Assembly: GCA_963755085.1 (NCBI GenBank)
Contig: CAVWIN010000004.1
Location: 124,001-188,000, forward strand
DNA: 64,000 bases
DNA from: JACVRM01 sp963755085
GTDB lineage: Bacteria; Actinomycetota; Thermoleophilia; Gaiellales; Gaiellaceae
Direction of reading: 5' to 3'
Part shown: positions 42,617-51,405 of the stretch, in pieces
How the letters are laid out: each line of letters opens with the position of its first letter
Numbering within the stretch: the stretch's first letter is position 1
Translations under genes and position numbers: made by a program
The notes under the pieces: model-generated
The model's database searches: none
The model's input: only the letters and a program-made list of their open reading frames with translations
Told to the model about the DNA's origin: nothing

Positions 42617-45600
42617 GTGGCGTTCTGCCCGAGTTGCGGTCGGTCTCTGCCGGCCGAGGCTCGTTTCTGTCCGAGTTGCGCCAGTCCGGTCACGGTCACC
42701 GAGCCGGACGGGTCAAGCGAGGAGCGGAAGCTCGCGACCGTGCTCTTCGCCGATCTGGTGGGCTCGACCGAGCTCGCCGGCTCGCAGGATCCGGAGCGGA
42801 CGCGCGCCCTGTTGAACCGCTTCTACGACGCGATGGCGGCCGAGATCGCCGGCGCCGGCGGAACGGTCGAGAAGTTCGTCGGCGACGCCGTCATGGCGGC
42901 TTTTGGTGCCCCGGCTGCGCAGGAGGATCACGCAGAGCGCGCCCTGCACGCCGCGCTGTCGATGCAGCGCCGGCTCGAGGAGCTGTTCGGCGATGCGCTG
43001 TCGCTGCGCATCGGCGTGAATACGGGTGACGTCGTGGTGGGGCAGCCGCGTGAGGGCAGCTCGTTCGTCACCGGCGACGCGGTCAACGTCGCGGCGCGTC
43101 TCGAGCAGGCGGCCGAGCCCGGCGAGATCCTCGTCGGCGAGCGGACGGTCGCGGCGGTCGGAGGCGCGTTCGAGCTGGGTGAGCAGAACACCGTCGCGGC
43201 CAAGGGAAAAGACGGCGGTGTCGCGTGCCGCAGGCTCATCCGCGCACTCACGCTCATGCGGCCGCGAGGCGTGGGCGGGCTCCGTCATTCCTTCGTCGGT
43301 CGCGAGCGGGAGCTCGAGGCGCTCCAACGCGAGTACCGTCGCGCGGTCGAGGAGCGCAAGCCCCGGCTCGACACGGTCATCGGCGATGCCGGAATCGGGA
43401 AGACGACCCTGATCCGGCAGTTCTGGGAGTGGCTGGGAGTGGAATCCCCGGAAACCGGCCGGCGCACCGGACGCTGCCAGGCCTACGGCAGCGGCGTGGC
43501 GTACATGCCACTCGGAGAGATCGTTCGCGAGCACTACGGTCTGCTCGAGAGCGACGCGCCCGACACAGTCCGGCGGCGGCTCGGGAGCCGGGAGATCCTC
43601 GGTCTCACGTTAGGGCTGGAGGCCCCCGCCGACCTTCATCCACTCGTCGCGCGCGACCGGCTGCGGCAGGCCTGGGTGGCGTTCCTCGACGACCTCGTTG
43701 CCGAGCGACCGGCCGTCGTGCTCGTGGAGGATCTGCACTGGGCCGACGAAGCGCTCCTCGACCTCCTCGAAGCAGGACTGGACGACGTCCGCGGCCCGCT
43801 CCTTTTCCTCGTGACCGCGCGTCTCGAGCTTGTCCATAGCCGGCCGGCGTGGGGCGTGGGGCAAGGTCGTGGCCGTGACGGTGAAACCCTCTGGCTGGAG
43901 GCCCTGTCCCAGTCGGACTCCGCTCGCATGGTCGACGAGCTGATCCCTACGGAGTTGCCGGAGCACGTTCGAAGCGTCGTGATCGACCGAGCGGCAGGAA
44001 ACCCCTTCTTCGTCGAGGAGCTCGTCCGCACCCTGATCGACAAGGGCGTGCTCGAACGCCGCAACGGCGAATGGACGGTGCAGGAGCTGGCCGGCGACTC
44101 TGCTGTTCCCGACAACGTGAAGGCCGTCCTGGCCGCCCGGATCGACCTGCTCGCACCCGCCGACAAGGCCGGCCTTCAGGCGGCGGCGGTGATCGGCCGC
44201 ACGTTCTGGGCCAGTCCCGTCTACGAGCTGCTGGGCGATGTCGAGCCGGACCTGCGGCTGCTCGAGGAGCGCGACTTCATCCGCCACCGGTCCGGCTCGT
44301 CGCTTGCCGGTGAGCGGGAGTTCGTGATCAAGCACGCCCTCACGCGCGAGGTGGCGTACGGAAGCCTCCCGACCGTGAAGCGCGTCCGCCTGCACGCAGC
44401 TTTTGCGGACTGGCTCGAGCGTCTGGGGGCGGCACGAGACGAGCATGCGGCGATGCTCGCGCACCACTACGCCGAGGCTGTACGACCCGAGGACGTCGAC
44501 CTGGCCTGGCCCGCGGATAGCGAGGAGCTCGCACGTCTACGGGCGCAGGCTGTCATCTGGCTCCGCCGCGCCGCCGACCTCGCCGTGGGCCGTTTCGACA
44601 TCGAGGAGGCGCTCGAACAGCTGCGCCGTGCGCTTGAGCTTGCCCCGGAGGACGTCGACCTGTGGTGGGCGACGGCCCGCGCGCACGCGCTCAAGTTCGA
44701 CGGGGAGGCCTACTGGGAGGCGATGCTGAAGGCCATCGAGGTCGCCGACGGCCGGCAGGCGCTCGCCGAGCTCTACGGCGAGCTCGCGCTCGTGACCACG
44801 ATGCGCGGGGCCATGTGGAAGCGCTTTCCCGACCATGAGCTCGTCCGCGGCTGGGCCGACCGCGCGCTCGAGCTGGCCGAGCCCGGGAGCCGGCCGCAAG
44901 CGCAGGCCGAGCTGGCCCTCGCGAATCAACAAGATGACGTCGAGGCGGCCGACCGCGCGATCGCGATCGCCGAGCGGCTTGACGATATCGAGCTGATCTC
45001 CTTCGGCTACGGCACGCGCGCGGGGATCGCGTTCGTGACCAGCGAATACGGCGAAGCCGTCGCCTGGGATCAGCGGAACCGCGTCCTCGACGCCAGGGTC
45101 ACCGATCCGGATCACCACGCTTTGAACGCGTGGTGGTCGACGGTCTTCGACCTCGGCGTCGCTCGTTTCGACGAGGCGCGAGCACAGGCGCGCCGGCAGG
45201 TGGAGCTCGCCGAACGGCTGAGCGCACACCACGTCGTCCACGGCATGGCGGCGACCCTCTTCGTCGAGGAGGTGACTGGCCGCTGGGACTCGATCCGCGC
45301 GCTGCAGCCGCGCATCGAGGACCGCATCCAGGCGAACCTCGCGACGCCATGTGTCCTGAACGCAAGCCTCTTGCTCTCGTGCGCCGTGGCCTGCGCCGAG
45401 CTCGGCGACGCAGACGAGGCGAGCCGGCTCGAGCAGGCCGAGGAGGAGCTGGGCATGGACGGATACGAGGTGTTCCTCGACCCGTTACGCGCCCGTCTCG
45501 CCTTGATCCGCGGCGACCTGGACGCGCTGCGCGGACTGCTCGGGAAGATGGATCTGTGGCACTGGGCGACCCACGGCCATCTCGTCGGAGTGACGACGCG

Positions 45601-45808
45601 CCTCGACACGCTCGTCGCGCTCGAGCGCGTGGACGAGGTCGAGGAGTCGGCGCCGCGGCTCCTGCAGCCCGGAACCTACGTCGAGCCGTTCGCCCTGCGT
45701 GCCCTGGGACGCGTGCGCGGCGACCCCGCACTCGTCGCCCGGGCGATCGAGCGCTTCGAGGCGATCGGGCTCGACTGGCACGCCGCACAGACGCTTGCTG
45801 CCGCGTAG
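42617..45808 (+). CDS. Zinc-ribbon/class III cyclase/AAA ATPase/TPR regulator
   Basis: 1063 aa. A zinc ribbon (Cys4, 7, 18, 21) is followed by a nucleotide cyclase domain (about 38-195; LFADLVGSTELAGSQDPERT, VEKFVGDAVMAAFG, GDAVNVAARLEQ). A large AAA/STAND ATPase follows (FVGRERELEAL; Walker A GDAGIGKT 256-263; VLVEDLHWADEAL), then TPR-like helices to the end. The cyclase metal Asp residues are present. It probably makes cAMP or senses a ligand via the TPRs. It lacks a DNA-binding domain. It is intact, in contrast to the relative at 30241-34060. GTG 42617 is the chosen start. Confidence 0.85.
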   Translation: MAFCPSCGRSLPAEARFCPSCASPVTVTEPDGSSEERKLATVLFADLVGSTELAGSQDPERTRALLNRFYDAMAAEIAGAGGTVEKFVGDAVMAAFGAPAAQEDHAERALHAALSMQRRLEELFGDALSLRIGVNTGDVVVGQPREGSSFVTGDAVNVAARLEQAAEPGEILVGERTVAAVGGAFELGEQNTVAAKGKDGGVACRRLIRALTLMRPRGVGGLRHSFVGRERELEALQREYRRAVEERKPRLDTVIGDAGIGKTTLIRQFWEWLGVESPETGRRTGRCQAYGSGVAYMPLGEIVREHYGLLESDAPDTVRRRLGSREILGLTLGLEAPADLHPLVARDRLRQAWVAFLDDLVAERPAVVLVEDLHWADEALLDLLEAGLDDVRGPLLFLVTARLELVHSRPAWGVGQGRGRDGETLWLEALSQSDSARMVDELIPTELPEHVRSVVIDRAAGNPFFVEELVRTLIDKGVLERRNGEWTVQELAGDSAVPDNVKAVLAARIDLLAPADKAGLQAAAVIGRTFWASPVYELLGDVEPDLRLLEERDFIRHRSGSSLAGEREFVIKHALTREVAYGSLPTVKRVRLHAAFADWLERLGAARDEHAAMLAHHYAEAVRPEDVDLAWPADSEELARLRAQAVIWLRRAADLAVGRFDIEEALEQLRRALELAPEDVDLWWATARAHALKFDGEAYWEAMLKAIEVADGRQALAELYGELALVTTMRGAMWKRFPDHELVRGWADRALELAEPGSRPQAQAELALANQQDDVEAADRAIAIAERLDDIELISFGYGTRAGIAFVTSEYGEAVAWDQRNRVLDARVTDPDHHALNAWWSTVFDLGVARFDEARAQARRQVELAERLSAHHVVHGMAATLFVEEVTGRWDSIRALQPRIEDRIQANLATPCVLNASLLLSCAVACAELGDADEASRLEQAEEELGMDGYEVFLDPLRARLALIRGDLDALRGLLGKMDLWHWATHGHLVGVTTRLDTLVALERVDEVEESAPRLLQPGTYVEPFALRALGRVRGDPALVARAIERFEAIGLDWHAAQTLAAA

Positions 45809-45824
45809 TACCTGAACTGGTGCG

Positions 45825-46304
45825 TCACCGTTCGGGGAGGCGAGAGAGCATCGTCTCGACGCGATCCAGACGTGCGCCCAGATCACCGAGTGCGGCTTCG
45901 ATTCGCGCATCCGCCTTGTCCTCATCCGCGGTCTCCGCGGCCTCGCGCTCCGCTTCCGCCCGCGCCACGAACGTCGAGGTGATCGCCGCGATGAGGATCG
46001 TGAGGAAGGCGATGCCCTCGAGCATCACGAAGGCGGCGACAATCCGTCCGGAGGTGTGCGTGGGGGTCACGTCTCCGTAGCCCACCGTGGTCACGGTCTG
46101 CAGGGCCCACCACATGCCTACCCAGACGTTCGAGTACTCATCGTGGTCGAGGAGCCGCATCGCGACCCCGCCGACGACGACGACGGTCGCCGTCGCCGCG
46201 ACGATGACGCCCGCGGCCGTCCGGACGGAGGGAGGCTCGCGCAGGAAGCGCGACATGCGCCGCTCGATCAGATTCGGGCGTCCGACGCGGGGCATGCGCT
46301 CCAC
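45825..46304 (-). CDS. Two-helix potassium channel
   Basis: 159 aa. The first helix is about residues 30-52, then a pore helix and the selectivity filter TVTTVGYGDV. The second helix is about 90-112 and a charged coiled-coil tail ends in ETMLSRLPER. This is the KcsA-type core without a voltage sensor. The long Ala/Glu tail may make it tetrameric. ATG 46295 is an alternative start. Confidence 0.9.
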   Translation of the reverse strand: MERMPRVGRPNLIERRMSRFLREPPSVRTAAGVIVAATATVVVVGGVAMRLLDHDEYSNVWVGMWWALQTVTTVGYGDVTPTHTSGRIVAAFVMLEGIAFLTILIAAITSTFVARAEAEREAAETADEDKADARIEAALGDLGARLDRVETMLSRLPER

Positions 46305-46342
46305 CCTAATTCCAGATGCGCGCCAGGGGCACCAAGCGCTCG

Positions 46343-47668
46343 TCAGGAAAGCGCGCGGCGGTCGACCACGCGCTGGAGCTTCCCGCCTTCCGACCGGGGG
46401 ATGGTTCCCGGCGCGGCGAGGGTCACGCCGAGTGAGCAGCCGATGCTCTCGCGGAGGAGGCGCTCGCTCCGCCCGCGCAGCTCGCGGACATGGTCGTGCT
46501 CCTCCGAGAGGCTTTCGGCGCCGGCCTCGCGCAGAAAGATCTCGCTCACCTCGATCTCGACCTCGGCCTCGTCCAGCGTGCCGGTGCGGGTGACGATGAT
46601 GCGGTAGTTCGGCGTCAGCTCGGTCAGGCGCAGAAGCGCGGCCTCCACCTGCGTTGGAAAGACGTTGACGCCGCGGATGATCAGCATGTCATCGGCTCGC
46701 CCGGTGATCCGTGCCATGCGCACGAGCGTCCGCCCGCACTCGCACGGGGCCGTGCTGAGGCTCGTGATGTCTCCCGTCCAGTAGCGGACGAGCGGCAGGG
46801 CCTCCTTCGTCAGCGTTGTGAGCACCAGCACGCCCTCCTCGCCCTCGGCGAGCGGCGCACCCGTCTCCGGGTCGACGACCTCGGGCAGAAAGTGGTCCTC
46901 GTTGACGTGGGAGCCGCCGCGCTCCATGACGCACTCGCACGAGACGCCGGGTCCGATCACCTCGGAGAGCCCGTAGATGTTGGTGCTGCGTACCCCCAGG
47001 CCGGCGTCGACGTTCTCTCGAACGGCCTCCGTCCACGGCTCGGCGCCGAGGAGCGCGAAGCGGAGGCTGATCGCGTCCGGCGCGACGCCCCGCTCGTCGA
47101 ACGCCTGCGCAAGCGTCAGCGCGTAGCTCGGCGTGCAGGCGATCACATCCGGCCGGAAGTCCTCGATCAGCATCAGCTGCCGCTCGGTCATGCCGCCGGA
47201 GACCGGGACGACGGCCATCCCCAGCCGTTCGCCTCCGGCGTGAAGGCCGAGCCCGCCCGTGAACAGGCCGTAGCCGTACGCGTTGTGCAGAACCATCTCG
47301 GGCTCTGCTCCCGCCGTCGCCAGGGCGCGCGCGTTGACACGGGCGAACAGTTCGAGGTCAGCCGCGGTGTAGGCGACAACGGTCAGCTTCCCCGTCGTCC
47401 CTGACGAGGCGTGGACGCGGGCGAGGTGCTCGCGCGGGACGGCGAGCATCCCGAACGGGTAGGTGTCGCGCAGGTCGTCCTTGCGGGTGAAGGGGAGCTG
47501 TTGCACGTCGTCGACCGACGCGAGGTCACCCGGCTCGAGATCGCGCAGGCGCTCCCGGTAGAGCGGGACGCGCTCCTTGATGTATCCGACCAGCGCCCGC
47601 AGCCGCTCGGCCTGAAGCGACCGGAGCTCGTCGCGCGGCATCGTCTCCAGCTCGCGCTCGAAGATCAC
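46343..47668 (-). CDS. paaK: Phenylacetate-CoA ligase-type adenylate-forming enzyme
   Basis: 441 aa. The ATP/AMP motif HASSGTTGKLTVVAYT, SEVIGPGVSCECV and RYWTGDITSLS are characteristic of PaaK. The C-terminal domain has GRADDMLIIRGVNVFPTQVE and the catalytic Lys in EGGKLQRVVDRR. It activates phenylacetate or another aryl acid as the CoA ester. No other paa genes are near, so the substrate is uncertain. The GTG at 47668 fits the family start; the frame is open further but without homologous sequence. Confidence 0.9.
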   Translation of the reverse strand: MIFERELETMPRDELRSLQAERLRALVGYIKERVPLYRERLRDLEPGDLASVDDVQQLPFTRKDDLRDTYPFGMLAVPREHLARVHASSGTTGKLTVVAYTAADLELFARVNARALATAGAEPEMVLHNAYGYGLFTGGLGLHAGGERLGMAVVPVSGGMTERQLMLIEDFRPDVIACTPSYALTLAQAFDERGVAPDAISLRFALLGAEPWTEAVRENVDAGLGVRSTNIYGLSEVIGPGVSCECVMERGGSHVNEDHFLPEVVDPETGAPLAEGEEGVLVLTTLTKEALPLVRYWTGDITSLSTAPCECGRTLVRMARITGRADDMLIIRGVNVFPTQVEAALLRLTELTPNYRIIVTRTGTLDEAEVEIEVSEIFLREAGAESLSEEHDHVRELRGRSERLLRESIGCSLGVTLAAPGTIPRSEGGKLQRVVDRRALS

Positions 47669-47691
47669 GCGAGCATTCTCTGCCGAGCCGG

Positions 47692-48057
47692 TCAGCTCTG
47701 CGCGGTCGGAGCTGCGGCTTCCCACGCGCTGCCGGCGCCGAGCGGGTACTCGCGGATCTGCCGATGACCGTGCGTCATCGCCCAGTTGTGGTTCGACCGG
47801 AAGAGCGGCCGGAGAACGGGGTGAGGTACTTGACCAGCGCATGGTTGACCGACGGACGCCAGTCGAGCGTCGCCATGGTGGTTTCGCCCGTCTGCTCGAG
47901 CATCCACTCGCCGGTGCCGTCGAATCCTGCGAGAGGCGAGAGAGGATCCGACTCGGCCGCTCGGCCTCCAGCACCTCGAGGCCGAAGTTGACCTGTACGG
48001 CAGGTACGCCTTCACGAGCAGCTCGATCTGCTTCCCGGGCGGGTGGACCGGGGTCGC
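47692..48057 (-). pseudogene. Truncated, frameshifted SRPBCC-type protein
   Basis: Readable across three frames: PGKQIELLVKAYLPYR, then VLEAERPSRILSRLS, then WMLEQTGETTMATLDWRPSV and LRPLFRSNHNWAMTHGHRQI. This resembles polyketide-cyclase-like SRPBCC domains. The N-terminal ~40 residues are missing and two or more frame changes are needed. It ends at the TGA at 47692. Confidence 0.5.
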
Positions 48058-48142
48058 CGCTCGCACGGATGACGAAGTGCGAACGTATGCTCGCGCCGGG
48101 AGGTCAAGCGGCTGCTGGTTCGACGTACGGAGGTGCTTGGCA

Positions 48143-48586
48143 ATGGCTGAGAGAAGAACCGCCCAGGTGTTCACGGACGAGGAACGCCTGGCGATGAAGG
48201 AGCGTGCAAAGGAGCAGAAGGCGGCAGCGCGCCGTGGCTCCCGTGCGGACAAGGCGGACGGGGAGAGCGAGGTGCTCGCGAAGCTCGCCGAGATGCCGCA
48301 GCCAGACCGCGCCCTGGCCGAGCGGATCCATGCGATCGTCAAGGCCAACGCGCCGGCCCTCTCGCCGAGGCTCTGGTACGGGATGCCCGCGTATGCGCGG
48401 GACGGCAAGGTCGTCTGCTTCTTCCAGAGCGCGCAGAAGTTCAAGACGAGGTACGCGACGTTGGGCTTCCAGGACAAGGCGAACCTCGACGAAGGCGCCA
48501 TGTGGCCCGTCGCCTTCGCGCTGAAGGAGCTGACCGCCGCCGACGAGGCACGGATCGCAGCACTCGTGAAGAAAGCCGTGAGCTGA
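48143..48586 (+). CDS. DUF1801/YdhG-like protein
   Basis: 147 aa. A charged N-terminal 50 residues is followed by MPQPDRALAERIHAIVKANAP, PRLWYGMPAYARDGKVVCFFQ and GAMWPVAFALKELT, typical of the DUF1801 fold (frataxin-like/iron-chaperone-named proteins of unproven function). A GGAGG ribosome site lies before the ATG. Confidence 0.85.
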   Translation: MAERRTAQVFTDEERLAMKERAKEQKAAARRGSRADKADGESEVLAKLAEMPQPDRALAERIHAIVKANAPALSPRLWYGMPAYARDGKVVCFFQSAQKFKTRYATLGFQDKANLDEGAMWPVAFALKELTAADEARIAALVKKAVS

Positions 48587-48590
48587 AGAG

Positions 48591-49187
48591 CTACCGGACG
48601 ACCGGCCTGATCTCGATCCCCTCGTCCCCAAATACCGTCTCGAGTGCCTCCCGTGACGGCTCGCCCGGCTCGCGCCGCCGCCCCCAGCGTGCCCGCTCCT
48701 CGACATTCAGCATCCACAGGTCGGCCGCGGCGGGGTCTTCGTCAATGTTGTGGTAGATGCAGATCTCGAGCTTCGTACCGCTCCCCGACCGCGCGCGCAC
48801 GAGCCAGCCCCAGTCCTCGTCGAGGAAGTCGCTCGCGTACCCGCGTCCAGCGAGCCCGTCCGCGATGAAGGCGGCCACGTCGCGCCCGTAGAAGCGGTTT
48901 CCCGCGTTCGCGTCCGGCGGCAGCTCGGACGTATGGTCGAAACGGTCCGACTCGAGCTCGAACCACGCCACAAACGGGAGCGTATTCGTCAGTCGACGCT
49001 TCCGCGCGGCGCGGAGAACCTGCCGCCCTCGCAGGCCGACCACGACCGAGCTCGTCAGACCGACGAGCGCAGCCGTCAGCGCAGCCGGCGTGAGGAGCGT
49101 CGCCGACGCGAGCGAGAAGTTGATCGCGACCACCTTCCAGGCGCCGAGCGCGAGGAGGATCGCTGCGGTCGCGCCCATGCCCGCCAC
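48591..49187 (-). CDS. Membrane protein with a soluble C-terminal domain, unknown
   Basis: 198 aa. Two hydrophobic segments (about 5-25 and 30-52) are followed by a soluble domain with FVAWFELESDRFDHTSELPP, RFYGRDVAAFIADGLAGRGY and DEDWGWLVRARS. I do not recognise it. The frame continues upstream of ATG 49187 with another hydrophobic stretch (LGLVGLAAVGYVASF) but no start codon, so the N-terminus may be longer. Its end lies 4 bp from the convergent DUF1801 gene. Confidence 0.65.
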   Translation of the reverse strand: MAGMGATAAILLALGAWKVVAINFSLASATLLTPAALTAALVGLTSSVVVGLRGRQVLRAARKRRLTNTLPFVAWFELESDRFDHTSELPPDANAGNRFYGRDVAAFIADGLAGRGYASDFLDEDWGWLVRARSGSGTKLEICIYHNIDEDPAAADLWMLNVEERARWGRRREPGEPSREALETVFGDEGIEIRPVVR

Positions 49188-49345
49188 CGCGCCGCCGGGC
49201 GGGACGAGCCGCCGCCAGTCGAGCGCGCGGAAGCCGAAGCTCGCTACGTACCCGACCGCAGCAAGCCCGACCAGGCCGAGTTGGCCTTTTCGAGCCGCCA
49301 GAGCGCGAGGCGGCGGCCGTCAGGAGCCGGATAGCGTCTGCCGCA

Positions 49346-50104
49346 ATGTCGATCCCGGAGCGCCTGCTGCAGCGCATGGACGAGCTCGGAGCCGTGCTCG
49401 CCCACCGGGGTGACGCGATCGCTCTGATCGGCCTCGGCTCGGTCGGCGTCGACCTCGACCGACTGGACGAGCACTCCGACATGGACTTCTTCGTCGTGGT
49501 CGACGACGTCGCCAAGCAGCGCTACCTCGACTCGATCGACTGGCTCGAGGCACTCGCGCCGGTTCAGTTCAGCTTCGCGAACAGCGTCGACGGCCGAAAA
49601 GTGCTGTTCGCCGACGGGCTCTTCGCCGAGTACGCCGTGTTCACCCTGGACGAGCTCCACGCGGGGTCATTTCCGCCCGGCCGGCTCGTGTGGGCACGCA
49701 ACGACGCGCCGGCGGGGATCGAGGACTCGGGCAAGCCGCTCGAGCCCTCGCCGTATGCCTACGCCGAATACCAGGTCAACGAGGCGCTCACGAACCTCTA
49801 TGTCGGGCTCCATCGCGACGGGCGCGGCGAGCGGCTGGCCGCGACCCGCCTCATCCAGTCCCACGCGGTCGATCGCCTCCTCACCTACCTCGAGCTGACC
49901 GAGCCCGGCCCACGCCAGGACCCGTTCGTCATCGAGCGCGGGGTGGAACGCCGCTGGGGGCCCGACGTCCTCCCGCTCGCGCAGATGGTCCCCGGCTACG
50001 ACCGGAACCGCCAAGCGGCCCTCGCGATCCTCGGCTGGCTCGAGGCGCGGGCCGAGGTCGACCCGACCCTGGCCGCCGAGATCCGCCGCCTCGCCGGCCC
50101 CTAG
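49346..50104 (+). CDS. Nucleotidyltransferase-fold protein
   Basis: 252 aa. ALIGLGSVGVDLDRLDEHSDMDFFVVVDD holds the GS and DxD metal-binding pattern of the Pol-beta nucleotidyltransferase superfamily. The rest is helical, like aminoglycoside or lincosamide nucleotidyltransferases. Whether it modifies a drug, a tRNA or a protein cannot be told. It overlaps the convergent hydrolase by 4 bp. Confidence 0.75.
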   Translation: MSIPERLLQRMDELGAVLAHRGDAIALIGLGSVGVDLDRLDEHSDMDFFVVVDDVAKQRYLDSIDWLEALAPVQFSFANSVDGRKVLFADGLFAEYAVFTLDELHAGSFPPGRLVWARNDAPAGIEDSGKPLEPSPYAYAEYQVNEALTNLYVGLHRDGRGERLAATRLIQSHAVDRLLTYLELTEPGPRQDPFVIERGVERRWGPDVLPLAQMVPGYDRNRQAALAILGWLEARAEVDPTLAAEIRRLAGP

Positions 50105-50973
50105 CCCTCCGTGAGGAAGGCGTGCACGTCGGCCGCGAACTCGGCGTGGTGCTGGAAGAGGAAGCCGTGCGCCGAGTCGGCGTAGATCGTGATGCGCGCG
50201 TCCGGCAGTAGCCCGGCGAGCAGGTGCGAGTAGCGCGGGAGGATCATCGGGTCGCTGTCGCCGTTGGCGACGAACACCGGCAGCTGGATCGCGGTGACGC
50301 GCTCGAGCACCGCGTGGTTGGGGATGCCCCAGGTGCAGACCGCGTCGTACTGGGCCTGGCGGGTCTGCCACGAGGTCGGCACGTCGCGGTTCGCGGTGCG
50401 CCCGAAGATGCGTCCGGCGGCCTCCTGGCCGGCTTTCCGGCTCGTGTCCGTCGGCGCGAAGAAGACGGAGAGGTAGTCAGCCGGGCTTGTTTCCGGCGTG
50501 CCGACCGCGCCGATCACCTCCGGCGCCCAGCCGTGCATCCCCACCGCACCCTGCGGCGCCGATGACGCGAGCACGAGTCGGCGCATGAGGTCGGGCCGGA
50601 TGAGCGCGATCTCCTGCGCGACGAAGCTGCCGAGCGAGAAGCCGAGCAGATCGACCCGCTCGAGCCCTATCGCGTCGATGAAGGCGATGGCGTCGCGGGC
50701 CATCGCCTCGACCGTGTTCGGTGTGGCGCCGGTCGTGCCGCCGACGCCGGCGTTGTCGAACGCGACCACGCGGCGATCGGCGGCGAGCGCGTCGATCAGG
50801 GCGGGGTCCCAGTTGTCGAGGTTGCCGCGGAAGTGCTGGAGCAGGACGAGCGGCACATCGCTCTGCCCGAGGTCGCGATAGGCGTACTCGATCCCGTTCT
50901 CGGCGGCGACTCGTTGGATCGACGCCTCGGCGTACCCGACGTCGGTTGCGGTCTGTCCGTCTGTGGTCGGCAT
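50101..50973 (-). CDS. Alpha/beta hydrolase
   Basis: 290 aa. The nucleophile elbow is LLGFSLGSFVAQ, the oxyanion region LLQHFRGNLDNWDP, and the catalytic Asp and His lie in NGDSDPMI and DSAHGFLFQHH. It is similar to soluble esterase/haloperoxidase-type hydrolases. ATG 50973 follows a GGGGG-containing ribosome site; a longer start at 51015 is less likely. Confidence 0.9.
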   Translation of the reverse strand: MPTTDGQTATDVGYAEASIQRVAAENGIEYAYRDLGQSDVPLVLLQHFRGNLDNWDPALIDALAADRRVVAFDNAGVGGTTGATPNTVEAMARDAIAFIDAIGLERVDLLGFSLGSFVAQEIALIRPDLMRRLVLASSAPQGAVGMHGWAPEVIGAVGTPETSPADYLSVFFAPTDTSRKAGQEAAGRIFGRTANRDVPTSWQTRQAQYDAVCTWGIPNHAVLERVTAIQLPVFVANGDSDPMILPRYSHLLAGLLPDARITIYADSAHGFLFQHHAEFAADVHAFLTEG

Positions 50974-51079
50974 CCGAACGCCCCCTTGCTCTCGGCCGGC
51001 GATGCACTTTGCCACCTTTGCAGGGACGGCGAACGGGGGGATCCGGCCCTCGCCGCGGCGAGAGCCGGATCCGCGGTTC

Positions 51080-51352
51080 CTACGCGCCGTAGCGCCCGAC
51101 GAGCTCGGCCGCCTGCGGCTTGCTCTTGTGCCCGGCCGCCTGCATGATCGGCGGGACGTCGGGATCGGACACGAAACTCTGCCAGCCTGCGGCGTCCCAG
51201 TCGAAGAGCGCCCAGACCCGGTCTTCCTCGTTCGGGTCGCGGAACACGATCGCGCCCTTCGAGCCGTGCAGCTCCCGCTTCTCGGCGCCCTTCGTCGAGA
51301 AGACCTCCACGAAGCGGTCCAGGTCCTCGACCTGCGTCGTTGCCAGGATCAT
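51080..51352 (-). CDS. Small ferredoxin-like-fold protein (ABM-type), unknown
   Basis: 90 aa, MILATTQVEDLDRFVEVFSTKG, then KRELHGSKGAIVFRDPNEED, VWALFDWDAAGWQSFVSDP. The pattern and length suit the dimeric alpha/beta-barrel (antibiotic-biosynthesis-monooxygenase-like) group. A clear AAGGAGG ribosome site lies 5 nt before the ATG. Confidence 0.7.
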   Translation of the reverse strand: MILATTQVEDLDRFVEVFSTKGAEKRELHGSKGAIVFRDPNEEDRVWALFDWDAAGWQSFVSDPDVPPIMQAAGHKSKPQAAELVGRYGA

Positions 51353-51405
51353 CGTCGCCTCCTTGTCGTCTCCGCGCCGGGCTCGACGCGGCTGTATCGA
51401 CGACG

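Noticed and set aside
42080..45808. A single 1242-aa MarR-cyclase-ATPase fusion protein
   Set aside because: The joining segment (residues ~145-180) is low-complexity frame-shifted sequence. Removing one C near 42463 restores a normal MarR end and stop at 42548, and a zinc-ribbon start (GTG 42617) fits the cyclase protein.
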